Part shown: positions 1-5,062 of the stretch, in pieces
Position numbering within the stretch: position 1 is the stretch's first letter
Layout: every line of letters starts with the position of its first letter
Source of the DNA: Bifidobacteriaceae bacterium
GTDB taxonomy: Bacteria; Actinomycetota; Actinomycetes; Actinomycetales; WQXJ01
NCBI GenBank assembly: GCA_031278675.1
Contig: JAITJY010000173.1
Location: forward strand, 1-6,176
Direction of reading: 5' to 3'
DNA: 6,176 bases
Notes under the pieces: model-generated
The model's input: the letters and a program-made list of their open reading frames with translations, nothing else
Told to the model about the DNA's origin: nothing
Database searches by the model: none
Program-made: the position numbers and the translations under genes

Positions 1-225
1 CACACGCTACAGGGGCGGTAGGGGCCTGGCCTTAACTTTTGTCCTAATCTTGCCTCCGCTCGCCCTTTGGTGGCTCCGTGAGTGCCATTGTGGGCAGTCC
101 GCCCCGCCCGATGCCGCCCGGCCCAGCCGGTCAGCGTCCAGTCCCGGGACGCCGCGCCGCCGCAGGGCCACCACCAGCAAAGCGCCGGGCACCGGCGACC
201 CGGTGTCTCAAATTGGCGGCGCGGG
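1..225. other. Upstream region, no supported gene
   Basis: I see no convincing gene here. Several short open frames exist on both strands, but they are low-complexity Pro/Arg/Ala/Gly translations typical of stop-poor GC-rich DNA, without a clear ribosome binding site or recognisable domain. One AT-richer patch (about 31-55, containing TTAACT, TTGTCC and TAATCT) stands out from the GC-rich surroundings. It could be a second promoter or the tail of an upstream transcription unit, but I cannot assign it. Bases 203-216 (GTGTC, then TTGG) look like a degraded copy of the palindrome at 226-244, offset by 23-24 bp. Confidence 0.5.
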
Positions 226-244
226 GTGTCCAGCATTTGGACAC
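226..244. promoter_or_regulatory. Perfect interrupted palindrome, candidate operator
   Basis: GTGTCCA-gcatt-TGGACAC is a perfect 7-bp inverted repeat with a 5-bp spacer. Its centre (235) lies about 49 bp upstream of the predicted transcription start at about 284, so it spans roughly -58 to -40, just upstream of the promoter core. No T-run follows it, which argues against a terminator. Position and symmetry suggest a dimeric DNA-binding regulator, more likely an activator or a repressor that bends DNA than a simple blocker. I do not recognise the motif and cannot name the protein. Confidence 0.5.
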
Positions 245-248
245 GGCG

Positions 249-284
249 TTCCGGGGACGGGGCTCCGGGTCTAGACTGGCCGAC
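249..284 (+). promoter_or_regulatory. Promoter of the ilv operon (-10 TAGACT)
   Basis: TAGACT at 272-277 matches the TAnnnT form of the housekeeping sigma -10 hexamer. Counting seven bases from its last T puts the transcription start at about 284, with purines A283 and G285 as neighbours. The -35 region at the expected spacing (about 249-254, TTCCGG) is poor, which is common in high-GC actinobacteria and fits dependence on an activator. The predicted start coincides with the GTG of the leader peptide at 285, so the transcript would be leaderless or nearly so. This is inferred from sequence only. Confidence 0.55.
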
Positions 285-323
285 GTGCATCAGCTCGTCG
301 TAATTTGCCAGCGCGTGGCGTAA
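285..323 (+). CDS. Branched-chain amino acid leader (attenuation) peptide
   Basis: This 12-codon frame starts with GTG, ends with TAA and reads (V/M)HQLVVICQRVA. Five codons after the start specify Leu, Val or Ile, four of them in a row: CTC, GTC, GTA, ATT. GTA and ATT look uncommon for such a GC-rich genome, which would make ribosomes sensitive to charged-tRNA supply. It lies just upstream of a hairpin and an intrinsic terminator and precedes ilvB, the classic arrangement of ribosome-mediated attenuation. No Shine-Dalgarno is visible, and the predicted transcript start falls at about 284, so translation is probably leaderless. The same frame is open back to position 78, so a longer peptide is formally possible, but the -10 box argues for the start at 285. 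The peptide itself probably has no other function. Confidence 0.75.
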   Translation: MHQLVVICQRVA

Positions 324-345
324 CCAAGCCAGGTTAGCCGCGCGC
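311..345 (+). promoter_or_regulatory. Leader hairpin covering the leader-peptide stop codon
   Basis: Bases 311-325 pair with 332-345 to form 14 base pairs (one G-U at 316/340, one bulged G at 320) closing a six-base loop AAGCCA. The TAA stop codon (321-323) lies inside the 5' arm. A ribosome finishing the leader peptide would disrupt this structure, while one held at the Leu-Val-Val-Ile codons (294-305) would leave at least its inner half free to form. It is likely the pause hairpin or first structural element of the attenuator. It ends one base before the terminator stem and shares no pairs with it, so it does not by itself look like a mutually exclusive antiterminator. Confidence 0.65.
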
Positions 346-346
346 A

Positions 347-377
347 CCCTCCCGCCTTTCGGGCCGGAGGGTTTTTT
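347..377 (+). terminator. Rho-independent attenuator terminator upstream of ilvB
   Basis: CCCTCC (347-352) pairs with GGAGGG (366-371). After a C-C mismatch, GCC (354-356) pairs with GGC (362-364) around a TTTCG loop, and six Ts follow (372-377). This is a textbook intrinsic terminator, placed about 65 bases before the ilvB start and directly after the leader peptide and its hairpin. It would stop transcription before the structural genes when branched-chain amino acids are plentiful. A terminator of an upstream gene is unlikely because it lies downstream of the promoter and leader peptide. Confidence 0.85.
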
Positions 378-424
378 ATTGCCAGAGCAGATGCGCCCAC
401 CAGAAAACTTCAATCGAGATCCCG

Positions 425-435
425 AAAGGTAAGGA
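425..435 (+). promoter_or_regulatory. Ribosome binding site of ilvB
   Basis: The purine stretch AAAGGTAAGGA contains AAGGA (431-435) six bases before the ATG at 442, good Shine-Dalgarno spacing. It supports ATG 442 as the ilvB start and shows that ilvB is translated independently of the leader peptide, whose stop is about 120 bases upstream. Confidence 0.75.
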
Positions 436-441
436 CAGGCC

Positions 442-2223
442 ATGTCGAAGCCCAAATCGGCCACCCCCGGCCCCTTAGCGGGCGCCAACCTCACCGGCGC
501 CCAAGCCATTGTCAAAACCCTGGAGGAACTCGGCGTAGAAGTAATCTTCGGGATCCCCGGCGGCACCATCCTGCCGACCTATGATCCGCTCTATACCTCA
601 TCTATCCGGCACATCTTGGTCCGCCACGAACAAGGGGCGGGGCATGCGGCCACGGGGTATGCGGCATCGTCCGGGAGGGTTGGTGTGTGCCTGGCAACCT
701 CCGGGCCTGGTGCAACCAACCTGATCACCGCGCTGGCAGACGCCAACATCGACTCGGTGCCGCTGGTCGCAATCACGGGCCAAGTCGGGGCCCAGGCGAT
801 CGGCACGGATGCGTTCCAAGAAGCGGACATAGTCGGGGCGACCATGCCGCTGACCAAGCACTCGTTCCTGGTCAAAGAGGCTCGTGACATTGCGCCGTCC
901 ATCTCTGCGGCTTATCACATTGCGCGCACGGGCCGGCCAGGGCCGGTGCTGGTGGACATCACCAAGTCCGCCCAGACCGCGACCACCCCCTGGTATTGGC
1001 CGGCCAAGATGGAACTGCCCGGGTACAACCCCACAGCCCGGCCGCGCACCAAACAGCTTGAAGCGGCTGCGGAGGCCTTGCGCCGCGCCAAGCGCCCGGT
1101 GATCCTGGCTGGTGGGGGAATTATCCGCGCGGGCGGTCAGGCCGCGCTGGCCGAACTGGTCGAGGCCAGCGGTGCCCCAGTGGTGATCACGTTGATGGGC
1201 GCAGGAGCAATTGATGATGCACATCCGTCCAACCTTGGGATGGGCGGCATGCACGGCTCGGTGCCAGCGGTCGCTGCGTTACAACAGGCGGATCTGATCC
1301 TGGCGATCGGGTCGCGGTTCGATGACCGCTTGACTGGTCGCCTGGACACGTTCGCGCCGCTGGCCCAGGTGGTCCACGCCGACATTGACCCAGCCGAGAT
1401 CGGCAAGAACGTCAAAGTCGACATCCCGATCGTGGGTGATGCCCGCGCTGTCCTGGAGGCCCTAACGCGGGCCGCTAACGCCCAGGACCGGCGCCCGAAC
1501 TTCGCCAAATGGTGGGAACACCTCAATGACCTGCGGAAACGTTACCCGCTAGCTTATGGTGAGCCGAGCGACGGACGGCTCGCCCCGCAATATGTGATCC
1601 AGCGGCTCTCAGCGCTCGCGGCCCCGGACGCGATCTTTGCTTCCGGGGTGGGCCAACACCAGATGTGGACCCAGCAGTTCGTGGAACTCAGGGGTGGCCG
1701 GCGCCTGCTCAACTCCGGCGGGCTCGGCACCATGGGCTACGGCGTGCCCGCAGCCATGGGTGCACAAGTCGCGCATCCGGGCCGGGAAGTTTGGGCGGTC
1801 GATGGCGACGGATGCTTCCAGATGACCGGCCACGAGCTGGTGACCTGCGCTTTGAACGGAATCCCGGTCAAGGTTGCACTGATCAACAACTCGTCGCTCG
1901 GCATGGTGCGCCAATGGCAAACCCTGATCTACGGCGAGCGCTACTCCAACACCGACCTACACACCGGCTCCGACACTGAGATGATCCCCGACTTCGTGAA
2001 ACTAGCCGAAGCCTACGGCTGCGCGGCGCTGCGCTGTAGCGTGGCGGAGGAGGTGGATGACGCCATCGGGCAAGCCAAAGCGATCAACGACCGGCCCGTC
2101 CTGATCGACTTCCAGGTCTCGCGCGACGCGCAAGTTTGGCCCATGATCGCGGGCGGCGCATCCAATGACACGATCGAATACACCCGGGGGCTCGCGCCGG
2201 CCTTCGAGCGGGAAGAATTCTAG
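442..2223 (+). CDS. ilvB: Acetohydroxyacid (acetolactate) synthase, large catalytic subunit
   Basis: This 593-residue thiamine-diphosphate enzyme condenses pyruvate with pyruvate or 2-oxobutyrate, giving the precursors of Val/Leu or Ile. The N-terminal pyrimidine-binding domain (about 17-185) carries FGIPGG (36-41) and the catalytic glutamate E63 in RHEQGAGHAATGYA. The central FAD-binding domain (about 205-345) contains AIGSRFDDRLTG (288-299). The C-terminal pyrophosphate domain (about 380-570) has GDG (455-457) and NN (482-483), the metal/ThDP motif, in the actinobacterial form GDGCFQMT. Length is normal for actinobacterial IlvB. The start is fixed by AAGGA six bases upstream. IlvG, oxalyl-CoA decarboxylase and other ThDP enzymes share the fold, but the adjacent ilvN and close match to the AHAS pattern make IlvB secure. 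Gly116 occupies the position of plant Pro197, while the Trp of the MVRQWQ motif (W492) is conserved. The protein acts in the cytoplasm as a complex with IlvN. Confidence 0.97.
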   Translation: MSKPKSATPGPLAGANLTGAQAIVKTLEELGVEVIFGIPGGTILPTYDPLYTSSIRHILVRHEQGAGHAATGYAASSGRVGVCLATSGPGATNLITALADANIDSVPLVAITGQVGAQAIGTDAFQEADIVGATMPLTKHSFLVKEARDIAPSISAAYHIARTGRPGPVLVDITKSAQTATTPWYWPAKMELPGYNPTARPRTKQLEAAAEALRRAKRPVILAGGGIIRAGGQAALAELVEASGAPVVITLMGAGAIDDAHPSNLGMGGMHGSVPAVAALQQADLILAIGSRFDDRLTGRLDTFAPLAQVVHADIDPAEIGKNVKVDIPIVGDARAVLEALTRAANAQDRRPNFAKWWEHLNDLRKRYPLAYGEPSDGRLAPQYVIQRLSALAAPDAIFASGVGQHQMWTQQFVELRGGRRLLNSGGLGTMGYGVPAAMGAQVAHPGREVWAVDGDGCFQMTGHELVTCALNGIPVKVALINNSSLGMVRQWQTLIYGERYSNTDLHTGSDTEMIPDFVKLAEAYGCAALRCSVAEEVDDAIGQAKAINDRPVLIDFQVSRDAQVWPMIAGGASNDTIEYTRGLAPAFEREEF

Positions 2224-2242
2224 GAAGCGAGGCAGACGAATC

Positions 2243-2764
2243 ATGGCAACACATACCCTTTCTGTCCTGGTGGAAAACAAGCCGGGCGTGCTGACCCGCG
2301 TGGCGGCGCTGTTTGCGCGCCGCGGGTTCAACATCAACTCGTTGGCTGTCGGCCCGACCGAACATCCCGCGATTTCCCGCATCACAGCGGTGGTCGATGT
2401 CGAGTCGCACCCCCTAGAGCAGGTCACCAAGCAGTTGAATAAGCTGGTCAACGTGCTGAAAGTGGTCGAGTTGGACAACTTGGAGGGTTCTGTCCAACGC
2501 GACCTGCTCCTGGTCAAGGTGGCCGCCGATGCGACCAACCGCGCCCAGGTCACCCAGATCGCCGAGTTGTTCCGCGCCCACATCGTGGATGTTTCGACTG
2601 AGACCCTGGTGATTGAGGTCACCGGGACGGATTCGAAACTGACCGCCTTGTTGACGCTGCTCGAACCGTTCGGCATCCGGGAACTGGTCAAGTCCGGCAC
2701 GGTGGGGATTGGCCGCGGCGCCAAACGCATCACCGACCGGGCACTGGAACGAGCCCTTGAATGA
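2243..2764 (+). CDS. ilvN: Acetohydroxyacid synthase, small regulatory subunit
   Basis: This 173-residue subunit activates IlvB and confers feedback inhibition by valine. An ACT domain occupies about residues 4-78: HTLSVLVENKPGVLTRVAAL followed by RRGFNINSL. N12, G15 and N30 match the valine-contact residues of E. coli IlvH (N11, G14, N29), so valine sensitivity is expected. The C-terminal half (about 83-165) contains the family motif RDLLLVKV and ends in a short charged tail. I place the start at ATG 2243, 19 bases after the ilvB stop, because the family begins right at this ACT strand and GAGG lies 10 bases upstream. The frame is open further upstream to 2165, but that extension would overlap ilvB and has no family counterpart. 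It is co-transcribed with ilvB. Confidence 0.96.
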   Translation: MATHTLSVLVENKPGVLTRVAALFARRGFNINSLAVGPTEHPAISRITAVVDVESHPLEQVTKQLNKLVNVLKVVELDNLEGSVQRDLLLVKVAADATNRAQVTQIAELFRAHIVDVSTETLVIEVTGTDSKLTALLTLLEPFGIRELVKSGTVGIGRGAKRITDRALERALE

Positions 2765-2772
2765 CGTGAGGG

Positions 2773-2786
2773 CCGGGCGTTCCCGG
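2773..2786 (+). repeat. Short GC-rich hairpin after ilvN
   Basis: CCGGG (2773-2777) pairs with CCCGG (2782-2786) across a CGTT loop. A competing stem joins GGGTGG (2785-2790) with CCACCC (2810-2815). Neither is followed by a T-run, so they are not intrinsic terminators. They could slow the polymerase or protect the 3' end of an ilvBN messenger, but this may also be chance pairing in GC-rich sequence. Confidence 0.35.
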
Positions 2787-2831
2787 GTGGGCGGCATCGG
2801 GCAACGGGGCCACCCAGCGGGCCCCACAATC

Positions 2832-2874
2832 TAGTTGTCCCCGGCGGGGTAGACCGGGCCAACCGACACAACTA
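2832..2874 (+). promoter_or_regulatory. Inverted repeat just upstream of the ilvC ribosome binding site
   Basis: TAGTTGT (2832-2838) and ACAACTA (2868-2874) are perfect 7-bp inverted arms 29 bases apart, enclosing a small CCCC/GGGG hairpin (2839-2842 with 2846-2849). The arms are AT-rich within a GC-rich gap, and the right arm ends two bases before the ilvC Shine-Dalgarno. This could be an RNA structure that modulates ilvC translation, or paired binding sites for a regulator of an internal ilvC promoter. The 129-bp ilvN-ilvC gap is large compared with the other tight junctions. I could not find a convincing -10/-35 pair in it. Confidence 0.45.
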
Positions 2875-2876
2875 TT

Positions 2877-2883
2877 AGGAAGG
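2877..2883 (+). promoter_or_regulatory. Ribosome binding site of ilvC
   Basis: AGGAAGG is a strong Shine-Dalgarno, but it stands 10 bases from the GTG start at 2894 and is separated from it by six consecutive Ts (2884-2889). It decides the GTG start for ilvC. The oligo-T spacer is unusual in this GC-rich DNA. AACC at 2861-2864 could pair with GGTT at 2882-2885 and partly mask the site, but the stem is only 4 bp. Confidence 0.75.
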
Positions 2884-2893
2884 TTTTTTCAAA

Positions 2894-3922
2894 GTGGCAG
2901 AACTGTTCTATGACGATGACGCGGACCTGTCCGTTATCCAAAACCGTAAGGTCGCGGTGATCGGCTACGGCTCGCAGGGGCACGCCCACGCGCTGAACTT
3001 GCGCGATTCGGGGGTCGATGTGCGGGTTGGCTTAGCCGACGAATCGCGCTCGCGCTCCAAGGCGGAGGACCAGGGCCTGGTGGTGGGCACGCCCGCCGAG
3101 GTGGCGGCCTGGGCCGACGTGGTGATGATGCTGGTCCCCGACCAGTACGCCCGCCACGTCTACAACGACCAGGTTGCGCCGAACCTCCAGCCCGGTAACG
3201 CGCTCATGTTTGCGCACGGGTTCAACATCCGCTTCGGCTACATCCAAGCGCCCGATGCCGTCGATGTCGCCATGGTTGCCCCGAAGGGCCCAGGTCACCT
3301 GGTCCGCCGCGAATTTGTGGACGGGCGGGGTGTCCCGGTGCTGGTGGCGGTCGAGGTTGACGCCAGCGGTGGGGCCTGGCCGTTGGCCTTGTCCTATGCG
3401 AAGGCGCTCGGCGGCCTGCGGGCGGCCGGGATCAAGACCACGTTCACGGAGGAAACGGAGACCGATCTGTTCGGTGAACAGACCGTGTTGTGCGGGGGAG
3501 TCTCGCATCTGATCCAGGCCGGTTTCGAGGTTTTGACCGAGGCCGGCTACCAGCCGGAGATCGCTTATTTCGAGGTGCTTCATGAAATGAAACTGATTGT
3601 GGACCTGATCTATGAAGGTGGGATCTCGAAACAGCGTTGGTCGGTGTCTGACACGGCCGAATACGGCGATTATGTGTCGGGTCCGCGAGTGATCGATGCG
3701 GCGGTCAAGGAGCACATGGTCGAAGTGTTGGGGGATATCCGCAATGGTGCTTTTGCGCGGCGGTTTATTGCTGATCAGGATGCTGGGAGCCCCGAGTTCA
3801 CGGCGCTGCGCGCCCAAGAAGAGGCTCATCCAATCGAAAATGTGGGCCGTGATCTGCGGAAACTGTTTGCTTGGGTGGCTGGCTCGGATGCGGACTACGT
3901 GGAAGGAACCGCGCAAAGATGA
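2894..3922 (+). CDS. ilvC: Ketol-acid reductoisomerase (class I)
   Basis: This 342-residue enzyme isomerises and reduces 2-acetolactate or 2-aceto-2-hydroxybutyrate to the dihydroxy acid, using NAD(P)H and two Mg2+. The N-terminal Rossmann domain (about 1-182) has GYGSQGHAHALNL, with glycines 24, 26 and 29. The cofactor loop at 46-56 keeps S51 and S53, the usual phosphate-contact serines, which favours NADPH. H108 (FAHGFNI) and K131 (APKGPGH) are in place. The knotted C-terminal domain (about 183-328) carries the metal ligands D191, E195 (ETDLFGEQ), E227 and E231 (FEVLHEMK), plus S252. Length is that of short-form class I KARI. The GTG start follows a strong AGGAAGG and gives the usual family N-terminus (AELFYDDDADL). 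The downstream gene overlaps its stop codon by 4 bp, so ilvC and leuB are translationally linked. Confidence 0.97.
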   Translation: MAELFYDDDADLSVIQNRKVAVIGYGSQGHAHALNLRDSGVDVRVGLADESRSRSKAEDQGLVVGTPAEVAAWADVVMMLVPDQYARHVYNDQVAPNLQPGNALMFAHGFNIRFGYIQAPDAVDVAMVAPKGPGHLVRREFVDGRGVPVLVAVEVDASGGAWPLALSYAKALGGLRAAGIKTTFTEETETDLFGEQTVLCGGVSHLIQAGFEVLTEAGYQPEIAYFEVLHEMKLIVDLIYEGGISKQRWSVSDTAEYGDYVSGPRVIDAAVKEHMVEVLGDIRNGAFARRFIADQDAGSPEFTALRAQEEAHPIENVGRDLRKLFAWVAGSDADYVEGTAQR

Positions 3923-4992
3923 CGCGCGGTGGCGGTGGGGGAGCCCCGCGGGACCTGGATCTGGCGGTGATCGCCGGGGATGGGATTGGCCCTGAGGTGG
4001 TGGATCAGGGGCTGAAGGTGGCGGCGGGAGCGCTTGAGGCGGAAGGTGTCCTGGTCCGTCCGACGCATTACAACCTGGGGGCGGCGCGGTGGCACGCCAC
4101 CGGCGAGACGCTGACCGAGGCGGAACTGGGACAGCTTGCTGGCCATGAGGCGATCTTGTTGGGTGCCGTGGGTGATCCCAGTGTCCCGCCCGGTGTGTTG
4201 GAACGCGGGCTGTTGCTGCGCCTGCGGTTCGCGTTCGACCAATACGTCAACTTGCGGCCGGCCAAGCTGTTCGGGGGGGTCAACTCGCCGCTGGCGAACC
4301 CCGGAACGATCGATTTCCTGGTGGTGCGTGAGGGCACTGAGGGTCCTTATGTGGGCAATGGTGGGGTGATCCGGGAGGGGAGCGATCATGAGATTGCGAC
4401 GGAGGTGTCTGTTAATACGGCGTATGGGGCGCACCGGACGGTGCGCTACGCGTTCGAGTTGGCGAACTCCCGGCCCCGGCGGAAACTGACTCTGGTCCAT
4501 AAACACAATGTCCTGGTTCACGCCGGGCACTTGTGGCGGCGCGCCGTCCAGGCGGTCGGGGCGGATTACCCGGACGTGGCCGTGGATTACCTCCATGTCG
4601 ATGCGGCAACTATTTTCTTGGTGAGTGATCCGGGGCGCTTCGATGTGATAGTGACGGATAATCTGTTCGGGGACATTATCACCGACTTGGCTGGTGCGGT
4701 GGTTGGGGGAATCGGGTTGGCGGCATCGGGCAATATCAACCCGTCGCGGACGTACCCTTCGATGTTTGAGCCGGTCCACGGGTCGGCCCCGGACATTGCG
4801 GGGCAAAACAAGGCGGATCCAACCGCTACCGTTTTGTCTGTGGCGCTCATGCTGCACCACTTGGGCTATACCCGCGCGGCTCGCCGCGTTGAACAGGCCG
4901 TGGAAGCTGACCTCGCGTTCCGCGGTCCTGAACTGCGGAGTACCGTCGAGGTCGGCGATGCGCTGGCCGCGCTGGTCAGGTCCGCTAGCTGA
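3919..4992 (+). CDS. leuB: 3-Isopropylmalate dehydrogenase
   Basis: This 357-residue NAD-dependent beta-decarboxylating dehydrogenase converts 3-isopropylmalate to 2-oxoisocaproate in leucine synthesis. The N-terminus has AVIAGDGIGPEV (16-27). Substrate arginines lie in LRLRF (R103), NLRP (R113) and VREGTEGPY (R137). The catalytic Tyr is Y144 and the catalytic Lys is K195 (HKHNVL). Metal-binding aspartates are D228, D252 and D256 (LFGDIITDL). HGSAPDIAG (287-295) includes D292, the residue that selects NAD+ over NADP+ in this family. I choose ATG 3919, which overlaps the ilvC stop as ATGA and has AAGGA (3904-3908) 10 bases upstream. An in-frame start at 3871 lies inside ilvC and adds no conserved sequence. 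The N-terminus is odd: five glycines at residues 4-8 before the first strand. Isocitrate or tartrate dehydrogenase are relatives, but the actinobacterial LeuB pattern and the operon favour LeuB. Confidence 0.95.
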   Translation: MTRGGGGGAPRDLDLAVIAGDGIGPEVVDQGLKVAAGALEAEGVLVRPTHYNLGAARWHATGETLTEAELGQLAGHEAILLGAVGDPSVPPGVLERGLLLRLRFAFDQYVNLRPAKLFGGVNSPLANPGTIDFLVVREGTEGPYVGNGGVIREGSDHEIATEVSVNTAYGAHRTVRYAFELANSRPRRKLTLVHKHNVLVHAGHLWRRAVQAVGADYPDVAVDYLHVDAATIFLVSDPGRFDVIVTDNLFGDIITDLAGAVVGGIGLAASGNINPSRTYPSMFEPVHGSAPDIAGQNKADPTATVLSVALMLHHLGYTRAARRVEQAVEADLAFRGPELRSTVEVGDALAALVRSAS

Positions 4993-5018
4993 GCCGCCCC
5001 GCCAGGCCTGCACTAAAA

Positions 5019-5051
5019 CTTCACCGAATCTTCACCGGAACTTCACGATTC
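5019..5051 (+). repeat. Three 11-bp direct repeats (CTTCAC) before ilvE
   Basis: CTTCACCGAAT (5019-5029), CTTCACCGGAA (5030-5040) and CTTCACGATTC (5041-5051) are three head-to-tail 11-bp units that begin with an identical CTTCAC. They end exactly where the ilvE Shine-Dalgarno begins, in a stretch clearly less GC-rich than its surroundings. Tandem 11-bp units with a TTCACC core resemble the direct-repeat PHO boxes bound by PhoP of Streptomyces, and mycobacterial PhoP sites also use TCAC-type units on an 11-bp period. Whether they bind a regulator, affect the messenger, or only keep the ribosome landing area unstructured cannot be decided from sequence. Confidence 0.6.
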
Positions 5052-5057
5052 AAGGAG
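5052..5057 (+). promoter_or_regulatory. Ribosome binding site of ilvE
   Basis: AAGGAG is a near-perfect Shine-Dalgarno five bases before ATG 5063. It fixes the ilvE start even though the reading frame is open upstream into the leuB coding region (back to 4694), which is a stop-poor GC-rich shadow. Confidence 0.85.
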
Positions 5058-5062
5058 ACCAA

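Noticed and set aside
7..192. 61-codon minus-strand open frame in the upstream region
   Set aside because: Arg/Gly/Ala-rich translation without recognisable domain or ribosome binding site. Frames of this size are expected by chance in stop-poor GC-rich DNA.
50..274. 74-codon plus-strand open frame upstream of the promoter
   Set aside because: Low-complexity Pro/Arg/Ser content and no Shine-Dalgarno. It would run through the palindrome and into the promoter.
305..385. Direct repeat TTGCCAG at 305-311 and 379-385
   Set aside because: Only seven bases long; likely chance.
285..396. Long-range pairing of 285-294 with 387-396 (nine of ten positions, one G-U)
   Set aside because: It could tie the leader start to sequence after the terminator, but a match of this size is plausible by chance and has one internal mismatch. 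I did not count it without conservation data.
2165..2242. N-terminal extension of ilvN overlapping the end of ilvB
   Set aside because: The added residues have no counterpart in the family, and ATG 2243 begins right at the ACT domain.
2002..2871. 289-codon minus-strand open frame opposite ilvN
   Set aside because: Antisense to well-supported ilvB and ilvN. Its composition is that of a codon-bias shadow and no domain is recognisable.
3895..5013. 372-codon minus-strand open frame opposite leuB
   Set aside because: It mirrors leuB exactly and is His/Arg/Gln/Pro-rich, the usual antisense shadow of a GC-rich gene.
4694..5062. N-terminal extension of the ilvE frame into leuB
   Set aside because: The extension translates the wrong frame of leuB into Arg-rich sequence, whereas AAGGAG five bases before ATG 5063 gives the normal IlvE N-terminus.
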